This document shows, one piece after another, positions 45,972 to 56,279 of a DNA stretch of 64,000 bases. The first letter of the stretch is position 1; the number at the start of each line of letters is the position of its first letter. The notes below the pieces were generated by a model that did no database searches, had not been told where the DNA came from, and worked only from the letters and a program-made list of their open reading frames with translations. Made by a program: the position numbers and the translations under genes. Source of the stretch: Chrysopilus asiliformis. Taxonomy: Eukaryota; Arthropoda; Insecta; Diptera; Rhagionidae. The stretch is taken from positions 85,374,148 through 85,438,147 of the forward strand of contig OZ035960.1 of the NCBI GenBank assembly GCA_964034945.1, given 5' to 3'.

Positions 45972-46186
45972 CAGGCTTGTCCAACCTGCGGTCGCGGGGC
46001 CCAGGACGTGTTTGAATGTGACCCAACCAAAACTGATATATTTACAAACTTTATGAAAATGCGACTCAAAAAACCTTACTAAATTGAGCACGCTTTTTAG
46101 CAATGAGAGTATATTTCATTTGTGGCTCAATATAACTCGTCTTCTCTCAATGTGGCCCAGGAAAGCTAAACGCTTCGACACCCCTG
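45972..46186. mobile_element. hAT MITE (family Z), copy 2
   Basis: The ends CAGGCTTGTCCAACCT and a decayed CGACACCCCTG are inverted repeats. CTTTAAAT and TTTTAAAT flank it (7 of 8). The interior shares GGCCCAGGACGTGTTTGAAT with copy 1. Confidence 0.75.
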
Positions 46187-46194
46187 TTTTAAAT

Positions 46195-46782
46195 TGTTTT
46201 AGATTTAAAACCGAACCATAGTGAATTCGAACTCTTCCAGCGCGACTATGTGACGCACTCCTCTATATAATTAAAAAAATACTAGTGAAGTAGGTAATTG
46301 ATTTTTGCATTTTTACTGTTTCTCGAAACTTCTAAAAAGAACACCCCTTTTTAAGGCAAATGTTTCAATTTCTTCTACAACTACGAACATATCAATAAGG
46401 TATTAAAAAATTTCATATGAAAAAATTGGGAATGAAAGAAACATAATAGGAATCCCTATCGCCACAACAGAAATTCGAACTTTTGTCACAGATTGCATAC
46501 CAAACTGGCAGCATAAAAGGAGAAAAATATGTGTCTTATGAAATTTTCGTTCCTTTATGGTGGGAAGGTTTATTGAACAATAAAATATTTTTGTTGTCGA
46601 ATATACCGAATTCCATCATAACATCCTATAAATTATTGTATATAATAAAAATATTAGACAATTTTTTTACGCATTTTCAAGGCAAAAATCTTCCCAGAAA
46701 ATATCTTTATGGTGCTTTTTGATAACAAATGTATATTATTTGATGATAAATGTAGTATTGTTTACGTTAAATCATGTGCATG
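46195..46782. other. Unassigned sequence
   Basis: A 79-codon frame (46483-46722) matches nothing recognised. No repeats seen. Confidence 0.3.
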
Positions 46783-47824
46783 CAGTGGAACCTCTAGGAG
46801 TCGAACCTCGATAATTCGAATTCCTCAATAACTCGAAGATTTTCGATTTTCCTTGAACTTCCCTATCTTACAGCATGTTATGTTACCTCCATAACCCGAA
46901 ATTAACCCTTGATAAGTTGAATTTTTGGAATTTTCTGAACAAGCTTTAGGACATAAAAAAGCTCATGTTTCTACCCAGAAATTACAGTGACTCACAAAAA
47001 CTTCGATTAATTGAATAAACATAACAAAAGCTATAATTGCCAATCTGGCAATCATTGGAGACCCGTATGGTGATATTCGTATCAAAATTCGAACAGTTAT
47101 ACCAAAATTCCACTTTGAAGTCAAACTTTCCAATAAGATTTTTTAAAATTTATTCCAATCGGATTTTGATGTATGGGAGTTTTATGTAGAATCATATCCT
47201 AAATAACTTTTGTTCTTGCACTTTTTTGATAAGGTGCACCGTTTTTGAGATATTCACAAAAACCGTTTTCGTTCGTATGGGGGGTACCCCCCCTAATGGT
47301 CCATTTTTGCCCATTAACGAACTTAGCCTCGCATTTTACAAAAAACGGATCTGTGCAAACTTTCAAGTCTCTAGCTCAATCCGTGCGCCCGCAATCCGCG
47401 CCACAGACAGACGGACGGACGGACAGACAGACAGACGGACGGACAGACAGACAGACAGACGGACCGGACATGCAAAATTCAACTTTTTTTATCATTCTAA
47501 ACACACTGGTGTAATTCATTTTTTTGTGCGATGACGGGATCTTGGCGTTACAAACGGTAAGGCAAAGTTAATATACCCTTTGGTTTCACCATACGGGTAT
47601 AAAAAAGTAGGTTGAGATAAGAGCGCATGCTCAGGTGTCCACGGCACTTCACCCAGAGTCCTACGCACTGTTTTACAATAATTAGTGTAAAACTTCATCT
47701 TGGATCAAGACTCATCATCAGACTCGATAACTCGAAATTTTTTGCCATTAGACTCGATAAGTTGAACCTCGATTACTCGAATTTCGTATGTCTCCGTCAA
47801 CTTCGACTGGTCGAGGTTCCTCTG
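46783..47824. mobile_element. Old Tigger-like element, split by a HINE
   Basis: The left end CAGTGGAACCTC and right end GAGGTTCCTCTG are inverted repeats. TA follows on the right, but the left flank is TG, probably mutated. Many TCGAACCTCGATAA-like motifs fill both ends. A HINE (47017-47605) separates the halves. Confidence 0.65.
47017..47605 (-). mobile_element. HINE, DINE-1-like, copy 5
   Basis: All landmarks are present: the TATACCCGTATGGTGA 5' end on the right, a GTCY tract (47405-47465) and the 3' palindrome on the left. It is inserted in the Tigger-like element. Confidence 0.78.
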
Positions 47825-49011
47825 TATTACTTTGTATTTTTGCACAAAAACATTTATTTGTTGGAAAACACGTAAAAAGATTTATCTGTTTGCGGGCCAG
47901 GATATTCAATTATATGTTGGACCACTAATTTTGTATGTTTAGCTAGGAAAGTCTGTAAAAAATTTAATTATTTTCTATAAGAAACTAGAATGTGGACTCG
48001 TCGTTGCCGGCTCAGAGTATTTCCTATTCATTTTAGGAAAGCCAAAAAAAATTGGTGAATCGTCCTCTTAACACCTTTTGAGAAAATGCTATTATTTTTA
48101 ATAAATCGGAAAATTTTTGGGCTCATTTTTCAATGGCAGAGTAGGTTCTGAAATTATTAATGTGTGTAGATTTTTGTATATATATATAAATTCATACAAA
48201 ATACTCTACTTTTGCAATTTCGGAATTTTCGGCACTTTTGGATACAACTCTGCATTTTTTATATTAAAAGGATCGGAAAATATGTCTTCTGGAGTGTGTT
48301 TTAAACAGTTGCGTGAAAGTTCACCTCTACACGGTCGAAAATTTTGGTACAAATTTTCAACTTCTCTCAACTTTTTCAAGTTTAAACCGAAACTTTCAAC
48401 AAAATAGTTAGAAATCCTGTACCTCAAGCGGATAAAAAGTTCATGTACAACCAATTTTCAACAAAAAAGTTGAGATAATGTACAAAATGGTATAGATTAT
48501 TTATGTACAACAAAACGTTTAAACTGAAATAGTATATTTTATCATCATTTGAGGTTTAAAAATTTGTTTTCGTCCTGATTGTAAAAAAACTGACTCTTTT
48601 ATTGGTGAAATTACAAACTCGTTAGATGAATTTTTCACTTGCAAAAGTAAAATATTTTCGTTCAAGTCACAACCCAATCATTAAGATTAAAAATTGAGCC
48701 TCTCTTTGTATGGAATTTCAACTCTAAGTTTGATTTTTCAACTTTAAAGTTTAAAAGAAATTTTCAAAAATCAAATTTTTTTCTAAACTAATTAGTAGAA
48801 AAAATCAACCAACTGTAGTTTAAAATATTTACCCAATATTGTGATTTTTTTTACCCGAAGTTAAAAATTTACAAAAAACAGTTGAAAAATTCAACTATTA
48901 TAGATGAATTTCAACGAGAACTCGCAGTTCTGTTTCTCTTTTGTAGAACAATTCTCAGTTCGTTGTTGCGCGTCGTTGTGGAAACAGCTCAGTTCACGTC
49001 GGTTTTTTGTG

Positions 49012-52000
49012 ATGACAAGTATAGTGGGAAAGTATTTGCGGGTGTTGTTTGTTACAGAAAACGTAACAAAATACGTTTTAACCCATTTAGACCCAAACGG
49101 TCGAAAACGAACTTTCAGTTTATTATCCCAAATGGTCGAAAACGAACTTTGTTTGTTTTTCTACGTCCCCCGATTAGCTGTGCCTAGAACACGTTCATGC
49201 TTGGTAATATTTCCGAGAAGATATTGAAAAATAGAAATGCATTTGTTTTGACGCGACAAATTTAGTTTTTGTTTTAATTCAGAGAGGAAGAAGTGTTACG
49301 ATCTTTAGAGGTGACAATGAGCACAACTAATTATTACCGGTACGTAGAATCTTTTACAAATAACATTGAAATATTATTACAAGTTGTTGTTAAGCTATGA
49401 GTGATGGTTATCAAAGGTTCTGTTTCTAAATTATTAAATTAATTAAGACACAGGCACCTATTAAACTACTTCAGTTCGTTTTCGACCGTTTGGGATAAAA
49501 GGTATCCTTTTTTTACAGGAGAAGTTTATCCGTAGCACAAATTCTTGAAGAATTGGAGAACATAGAAATCTCAAATGTTCCGGATTGTGTATTTATCGAA
49601 CCTCCTGATGTTGGAGAAGGGGAAACAGAAGAGGATTCAGGTGACGACAATGAAGCAGACCCAAACTGTTTAAATAGGAATCAGCTGACTGCTATATGTG
49701 AGGTAGTGTTCGAAGACGAAACTATACAGGATGATGAAGATGTTGGAGAAGACAGTGATGATAATAGGCCACTGAGTGACTTTAGACAGACGTTGGAAAG
49801 ACCGCAATGGGAATGTGGTGATATTGCCGACATTGAAAGTGTAAATGCGCCATGGGAAGGAGTTCTTATCCCACCCTGTTCCTTATCGGTGGACTCAGAG
49901 CCAATCGACTTCTTCAAATGTTTCATCACCGAAGAAATTATAACTGCAATTGTCAATTATACTTCACTATACGCACTACAGAAGAATGTTGATATTTCTA
50001 TCAAAAATGATGAAATGTATGCCTTCATCGGAATCCTATTTTTAACTGGCTATAATATATGTCCCCGTAGACGAATGTATTGGGAAAATAGACCAGACTC
50101 GCAAAATAATTTAGTAATAGAGACGTTGAGAAGAAACCGCCTCGATGATAGTTTTCATTACTTACACGTAACAATCACTTGGACAAGTCTGACAAAAATT
50201 CGAAAGTAAGACCCCTTGTCACATTATTAAACAAGCAGTTTATAAAGTATGCACCTATTGAGAGCCGATTGGCTATAGATGAATCAATGATTAAATATTT
50301 TGGGAAACATTCTTGTAAACAATTCATAAAAGGAAAACCAATAAGATTCGAATACAAGGCATGGTCAATGGCATTCTCTGCAGTTTACTTACAAATTAAA
50401 ACGTCTCGACTGCTTTTTTATTCTTTTTATTTTTATATATCAATAATGAGTTGTATTTGTTTTACTTTGTTACAATAGTTTGTTATTAAATATGAAAAAA
50501 ATGAATTGAAATTGAAAATTTTTACTGTTTACAAAAGTATACTTATTATCCCAAACGGTCGTTTTCGAACACCCCCCTAATTTCATCCCTATTGACCCGT
50601 TTTCGCAAAACGAATTTTTTTCTCGTTTCTTGTCATGCTGTAACTAACATATGAGGTTTATAACAAAATATTCGAAAAAAAAAGTTCCGGGAAGATAAGG
50701 GGTCTAAAGTTTACCGAGTTAAGGATCTAAATGGGTTAATACAACAGTTTTCTGAAGCAAATTTGAACTTTGACGACGTTTTGGAATCAGGTAAGGAAAT
50801 ATTATTCAAGTGAAATTCCTAAAAGTCGTGTTGGCGCGGTTAGTGTACGTTTACCTATTTTATTTATTTATTTTTCTATCTCAGTTCAGAGAACGCATTC
50901 CTGTCAGAGTTTTTTGATTTATTTTGTTGGTATTAAAGTGATTTTGTTAAAATTTGTAATTAATAATAATTATTCGGTAAATTGTTTCCGAATGGCACCC
51001 TCTTTCATTAAATTACCGCTTAATTACCGCTTAATTGTTACTATCTCACGGCCACGATGAAACAAGAATTTTAGTCATGGCCGAATTATTTTAGTGTCGA
51101 TTTTTTTCGGAGTTTAAGATATATTTTTCATTGCAGTGAAATTATATTCTACGGATCGAGACTTTTGGAAATTTGAAGATCAGGACGGAGTTGTAATCCC
51201 GGACGAATTGATTGTCCCTATCATTTCCCAATATATTTATTCGTCGTCGTTTTTTATTAAATATTTCACATTCAACACGACCTTGAGGCGCTCAAACGCG
51301 GAAATCGGTCCAGTTCTTGCAATTTCAAAAGAGGTAATCATTGATATAGACGTCATTATGCCAGAATTCACTAAACTACATTTTATTCTCTTTATGTGAG
51401 GACAATATTTTGCATTAAATTAACTTCAGTGAATTTTGACATGACGACTGTCATATTTTAAGCGAGTTGTAATTTTTAAAAACAGAATTATTTTTGTTGT
51501 AATTTTCAAATTCAGGATAAAAAACGAAATTAATTTTGAACATATTTAGGTTGTCAGAAAATATTTAGAAGAAGATGAGGAAGGCGCACTTGTTTTGAAG
51601 CAATACAACAGTTCTAATGCGTTAACTGACAAATCCAGAAGACTTTTGGTCAGATTGCTGGTTCAATTTATGAACAAAAAATTTGGCGATTATCCAGGAA
51701 AGCAAGAAAAGCTTAAAATCGCACAAATTACAATCGAACTTTTTCCCTGTTTCCGCTCTAGGAGCAAATATTTTGGAGCTGTAAGTATCTTATTACTCAT
51801 TTATTTTCCTTCGAAATCTTATAGTTTTTTAGGAACTATTTTTCAATCCGGAGAACAACACAGGATACTTCGTAAACCAGCTTAAATTCAAAAACGCCAA
51901 AAAAAGAACATTCTCTGGTGGAACCAAAAAGTCTCGCGAGGAAGAAGAAGAAGTAGCAGTTCAAGAAGTTCCAAAATTAAGCAAAGAGCAATTAACTTTT

Positions 52001-52862
52001 TTCAAAAATGTTACTTTGCCCAATGCAAAATCCGAACTAATAGAACATCTAAAAGCCACTGCGAAAGCAAGAAAAGAGTTTTTGAAAAACCCGTGCGACA
52101 TAAAATCTACATTTCCGTTTTACTTTTATGATCCAGAATTGGTAAAATAAATATTACTCCTCAAGTATCAGTTAATTGAAAAAATATATTTTTTTTAAAG
52201 ATTCTCATAGACTTCAACATCCAGCACCCGAATGTAAATTGCAATTTCAGCCTAGAGTGGGCAATTTTGCAGCCACATGTTTTTAGTGTGGTAACCTCAA
52301 AAGGATCTAACATAGATTCAACAATAGGTAATTCTTCGGTTGAAATTCTACTTACCTTTTGATAATTTTAATTTTTGTTACAGATTGGCCTGAAAATCTA
52401 AGGCATTTTTTTGGTCTGCTGAAATTGTTGCCGTCCCCACCTGGTACCAAGCAGAGATCTCGAGCAAATTTTGAACAGAGCGTGAATAAATTAATCAGGT
52501 TTTTTGATGAAAATATTCCAATAGAAGACTACTCTACCGACATCTACCCCATAATACTAGCCAACGGGGCGCAAAAAAATAAGATTAAGCAATTTTTTAT
52601 TTCCATTGATAAGAATTTAATTCCAATTCCGAATCACTATAGCATCTCCCAAATTTTCGATATTTATTTTAAAAGCTTTCATATATTCAATATTGAATAC
52701 ACACCGGATTTAAAACTGTTTTTAAAATTTTTTGAAACATTTGTGTATAAATTTAGTAATTCTATTTCAACTCCCAGACTAATAGAAATTTGGAACAGTT
52801 TCGAAATTTTTTGCAACAAAGAAAATTTGAATTATTCTTTGGACATTTTCTCGTCACAATGA
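49012..52862 (+). CDS. Six-exon gene carried by the CACGGTCG element (487 codons)
   Basis: Exons are 49012-49081 plus 50740-50790 (one exon split by a piggyBac element), 51137-51333, 51550-51780, 51833-52141, 52201-52327 and 52384-52862. All five introns are GT..AG (346, 216, 52, 59 and 56 bp). The exons total 1464 bases, a multiple of three, with no internal stop. The start at 49012 was preferred to an in-frame ATG at 48904 because the extra 36 residues look non-coding. Landmarks include YSTDRDFWKFEDQDG in exon 2. Exon 3 has LTDKSRRLLVRLLVQFM and ITIELFPCF, exon 4 has NPENNTGYFVNQLKF and an EEEEE tract, and exon 6 has FFISIDKNLIPIP and FDIYFKSFHIFNIEY. From memory this order resembles an uncharacterised multicopy family in fish (LFP.L...GTGY; late IP..FK..FVF). 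Function unknown; no database check was possible. Confidence 0.72.
49082..50735 (+). mobile_element. piggyBac-like transposon (1654 bp) inside exon 1
   Basis: The ends CCCATTTAGA and TCTAAATGGG are inverted repeats flanked by TTAA at 49078-49081 and 50736-50739. Subterminal copies of ATCCCAAA.GGTCG.AAACG occur on both sides (about 49105 and 49125; 49475 and 50550 inverted or shifted). It encodes a truncated piggyBac-family transposase in the same direction as the interrupted gene. Confidence 0.9.
49317..50390 (+). pseudogene. piggyBac-family transposase, truncated and frameshifted
   Basis: A short first exon (49317-49339, MSTTNYYR) joins across a GT..AG intron to 49519 onward. The product reads SLSVAQILEELENIEISNVP, then acidic stretches (EEDSGDDNEAD, DDEDVGEDSDD). 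The DDE_Tnp_1_7-type core follows (FFKCFITEEIITAIVNYTSL, DEMYAFIGILFLTGY, YW). Near 50170 one base is lost and the frame shifts. The other frame continues DKNSKVRPLVTLLNKQF and LAIDESMIKYFGKHSCKQF, which contains the first catalytic Asp, to about 50383. The remaining half, with the other catalytic residues and the Cys-rich tail, is deleted. Expected length is about 550-600 residues; about 290 remain. It cannot be functional. Confidence 0.85.
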
Positions 52863-53067
52863 GTTTTCAATTTTTTTGCTTTATATGTAAAAAAAACATT
52901 CATTAACATTTGTTTTACAGTGAAACATTTAAAATATTGCTTCTACGAAATAACTGAAACAAACGAATTTGTTTTAATTCATTACGATAATTTGAAATTC
53001 AAATGTCCGTATGACGCATTAAATATTTTTGAAAAGAAATTTATAATTTCAAAGATAAAGATTTAAC
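52859..53067 (+). CDS. Short coding-like exon(s) after the main gene
   Basis: An ATG at 52859 overlaps the main gene's TGA as ATGA and opens MSFQFFCFICKKNIH. After an acceptor-like TGTTTTACAG ending at 52920, a 48-codon frame runs VKHLKYCFYEIT, then FVLIHYDNLKFKCPYDALNI, to TAA at 53065-53067. The CFIC start and the KHLKYC continuation together recall a C2H2 zinc finger split by an intron. The only in-frame join I find uses a 34-bp intron (52887-52920), which is shorter than insect introns usually are. It may be an alternative last exon, a second small gene, or a decayed one. Confidence 0.35.
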
Positions 53068-53149
53068 TTGTTTATCTCAAACATAACTTTGTTGATGTCC
53101 TTGGAAAAGGTATTTTTATTTTTTTTTATGTGTACAAAGTACAAATGTG

Positions 53150-53155
53150 AATAAA
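53150..53155 (+). terminator. Polyadenylation signal AATAAA
   Basis: AATAAA lies 288 bases after the main stop and 83 after the short downstream frame. It is followed by T-rich sequence, all inside the right arm of the TIR element. Confidence 0.5.
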
Positions 53156-53863
53156 ATATATATTTTTTTTTAAATATCAAAATACGTGTTTTTTTCTTAT
53201 TTTACTACACAAAATTTCAGGTAAATTGTATATCTGGAGGATGAAATTTTCATCCTACACTGGGCTAAAAATCAATCCATTAGGTGTACTTTTTAAACTA
53301 TTTCGGTATATCAATTAATCTGACTATTATAAATTTTCAACCTATTAGGAGTAAATTTTACTCCGAATGAGTGAAGATTTCATCTAAAGAGTTGAAATTC
53401 TTAACTTAAAGGTTGAGAGCCGGGAAAATTTTTTCGAGTTTTTCAACTTGAGGTGAAAAATTTCATCAAACAAAGTTTAAAATTCTTACTTTGAGGGCTT
53501 TTTTTATACTTGGGCGTTTAAAACGATCGTGAAATTAAACTAAAAAGATCAAAACTTCATCGAATTTGTTTAAAGTTGTACATAATATTTCAACTCAAAA
53601 GACTAAAGTTTCATCTTTTTAGATGAAACAAGCGTTATGTATTTCTAATTAAACTTAAAAGTTGGAATGTTAAACCGTATTTGGTAAGGATTTATATGCA
53701 CACCTTAAAAGTTAGAAATTTGTACTAAAATTTTCGACCGTGTAGCTACTACCTCGATGCTAAAAAAAATCGTGCCGGACTAAACAAGGTTGTTTGTCTT
53801 CCTAATTTAAAAAAAATGGGGGACGAGAAAGAAAAACAAAATAAGTGCGGAAAGCGAACCAAC

Positions 53864-54418
53864 CAGTGTTGCCATTTTCAGCGACTTGTCTCATTTCTAG
53901 CGACTTTCATGCCTTAAAAAGCACGTGTTGAGATTTGAGATTTTAGTGGTCTTTTGGGGACTTTTCGGAGATTTTCAGCGATTTTCAAAAGTTTCTTAAG
54001 AAAAAAAAACTTTGTTGAAATTTTTGCTAAAAAATATCATATTTTTCACAATTTTTTACATTTAAGCTTATTGGGTCAACAACCTACCAAATGTATATAA
54101 ATAAGTACCACAGAATCCCCCTATAAGAAAATACATGAATCACTCAACTTAAGTAAACATCAAATTTATTTTAAATTTTGTTTGCTTTGCTGAAGGTGCA
54201 GTGTTTTTTTTTAAGAAGACAAAGTTTTTATTTTTTATTATTATATTTTATTATTGTTAAAAACAAAGAATAAAACCGACTTGAAATCAAGATATATGTT
54301 TAAATATGCATTAAAAAAAAGTCTCAAAACTAGCGATTTTTGTCTATAATTTCGGAGACTTTTGAGATTTTTTTTCCTCATTTCAGCGATTTTGGGCTTG
54401 AGGTCTCCGGCAACACTG
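53864..54418. mobile_element. Non-autonomous hAT element (555 bp)
   Basis: The ends CAGTGTTGCC and GGCAACACTG are perfect inverted repeats flanked by GAACCAAC at 53856-53863 and 54419-54426. Both ends hold repeated GCGACTT/AGCGATTTT motifs. It has the same first eight bases as the hAT at 5246 but a different interior. Confidence 0.88.
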
Positions 54419-54519
54419 GAACCAACATACATTCCCTCTTTCTTTTTTTACATATTTTATTAATCCAATCCTTTTTGTTTTCCAGGCGGATGCTACATTT
54501 TTTTATAACAGTCAGAATA

Positions 54520-54700
54520 CGGAAAAATTCGATTCGCGAATCGAAAATAAAATTATTTTGCATTTAAATCGTTCGCGAATAGAATTTTATAAAATTAAGT
54601 TCGCGAATAATTCTTTTCAGAGAATTTTATTTTTTCGATTCGCTCGCAAATGAATTGAAACAGATTCTTAGCTCTTTAATTCGTTCGCGATTTTTTTAAA
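54520..54700. repeat. Cluster of TTCGCGAA palindromes
   Basis: Five or more copies of ATTCGCGAAT or GTTCGCGAA occur within 180 bp. Such clusters occur near hAT ends, but no TIR pair was found here. Confidence 0.6.
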
Positions 54701-54854
54701 ATTCTTTTTCCGTTTCCTTTTTGGTAGAGCTAAATTGGAGTATTAATTTATCCGCGTATTATTTTACCCCAACTATCAATTTACAACGCGTTACCACTCC
54801 CCCTTTCCGCTTCTTCCTTCCATGACTATCATAATACAAGTTCCACATTTTTTT

Positions 54855-55070
54855 CATCATCATCCTCGGCGCTACAGCTCTCGAAGAGCCTGGACCTCCT
54901 CAATTGAGGTTACATAACAATTTCTTCCCTGCTTCGCACCTACATTTTTACATGGATTGTGAAACATGGATGAATTACAATATTTGTAAAGTTTTCTTTA
55001 TGTTGCAACGCATCAACAGCAGAGGCCATGATAGCAATCTAGACCGATGATGTCGTTACACCAAGCGGCA
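54855..55070 (-). mobile_element. tRNA-derived SINE, head-less copy
   Basis: It matches the body of the SINE at 36805-37120: GCTCTCGAAGAGCCTGG, CAATTGAGGTT, ACATGGATT, GATAGCAATCTAGACCGATG. It stops before the tRNA-like head; a T run follows on the plus strand. Confidence 0.75.
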
Positions 55071-55439
55071 ACATTTTTTTTTTTTTTTTGGCAAATCAAA
55101 TACTTTTAAGCAAACTATATACGCACACGACACACGGTACAGTTTCTTTGATTCCTTCCGTGGACTCGCGTTACATGGAGCCATTCGGCCAAAAAAAATA
55201 TAATGAAATAAACGGGAATGGCAGGGGAACTTTTTTGAATCTGAAAAGTATAAAACGCTTTTCAGATCTTGTCCGTGATTTCAAGGATTTCTAATTTTTT
55301 TTTCTTTTTTGCACTTTTTTGTATCATTCTTTAAAAAGCATAACTTTTTTCAACATCATTTCGCGTTGCATTTTCGGTGCTTCCTTAATTTGGTTTAAAA
55401 GCTCTTCAAGTATGTATATGTATACATACGTATATGAAA

Positions 55440-55735
55440 GTTTTCATTATTTGAAAGCTTTTATTTAGCTTGCATTCGTTTCTGTCTGCCTGTGTATTTG
55501 TTTGTTTGCTTGTTTGCTTGTTTGTTTGTTTTTTGTCAGCATCTAATTTTTCTAATTTTCATCCGATCTAATTTTCATCCGATCTAATTTTCATCCGATT
55601 GACTTGAAATTTTGCACACACACGTAAGTTTGGAGTCTGTAAGGATAACGGAAGGTCCTGTTAAGATAATGTGATTATCCTTTACATTTTGGATTTTTAG
55701 GGACTTCTTGCATTCGAAAGCTTTTATGGATCCAT
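55440..55735 (-). mobile_element. Dispersed repeat with AAAGCTTTTA ends, reverse copy
   Basis: It lies between GAAAGCTTTTATTTAGC at the left and CGAAAGCTTTTATGG at the right. It has a (TTTG/CTTG)n tract, then a 17-bp unit AATTTTCATCCGATCT repeated three times, then CGATTGACTTGAAATTTTGC and AACGGAAGGTCCTG. The order is the reverse of 9897-10396. Confidence 0.6.
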
Positions 55736-55959
55736 TGAAAGTTATCAAGAAAACGCTTTTGTTACAAAATCCTGCTGGGCTCAAAAATGTGCAAGCCACT
55801 TTCATATCGATTATCTTTCAAAATACCTTAAAATTGAGTTAAAGTTGACTGATTTTCATAAAATTTGTTTATACATAAAAAAACGTTGGAATCGGTCTAA
55901 TTTTTTATTGAAGTTTTTGTAACTGGAGTCTATTACACCCCAGTACATGGTTGGTGTTA

Positions 55960-56276
55960 GGCCTATGTTACACACGGCATCTTTGAACCGATACACGATA
56001 CAAAAAGTTGCTCGTTTGTGCTACACGCGGAGACAAGTTGCCGGAAACTTCTGTATATTACACAGTGAGTGTTTCATGTGTGTGTGAAGTTGGACGAACT
56101 GTCAAATCGCAAAAAAACTTTCACGAACCCATTCTTTGTGATTTTGTGCTTGTGTGCGTATTTTGTCGCCTTGTTTCTACTTTCGGAACTGGCGACATTA
56201 GCCACCGCTTCCCTCACTTCTCGCGCCTATAATTAAGAAAAGTCGCCGCTTAAAGTTGCCCCGTGTAACAGGGGCC
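55960..56276. mobile_element. TIR element with TTA duplication (317 bp)
   Basis: GGCCTATGTTACACACGGCA and GTTGCCCCGTGTAACAGGGGCC pair imperfectly as TIRs. TTA flanks at 55957-55959 and 56277-56279. PIF/Harbinger-type duplication. The 74-codon frame inside is not recognised. Confidence 0.7.
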
Positions 56277-56279
56277 TTA

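Larger units (their letters stand above)
48330..53742 (+). mobile_element. Gene-bearing CACGGTCG TIR element (5.4 kb)
   Basis: The left end CACGGTCGAAAATTTTGGTA pairs with the right end TACTAAAATTTTCGACCGTG. The match continues through CAAATTT to about 35 bp. TA flanks at 48328-48329 and 53743-53744. About 500 bp inside each end is a patchwork of short GTTGAAATTTCAT/TTTCAACTTTAAAG variants. Between these arms lies a complete spliced gene (49012-52862), a further short coding-like exon and a poly-A signal. Without the later piggyBac insertion the element would be 3755 bp. The transposon superfamily is not assigned; no DDE-type motif was recognised in its product. Confidence 0.75.

Noticed and set aside
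48904..49011. Upstream in-frame ATG for the spliced gene
   Set aside because: The 36 added residues look like translated leader (Cys/Phe/Ser mixture with no pattern). The ATG at 49012 begins the patterned part. It cannot be excluded without transcripts.
54520..54700. A hAT element at the TTCGCGAA cluster
   Set aside because: No pair of terminal repeats or 8-bp duplication could be found around it.
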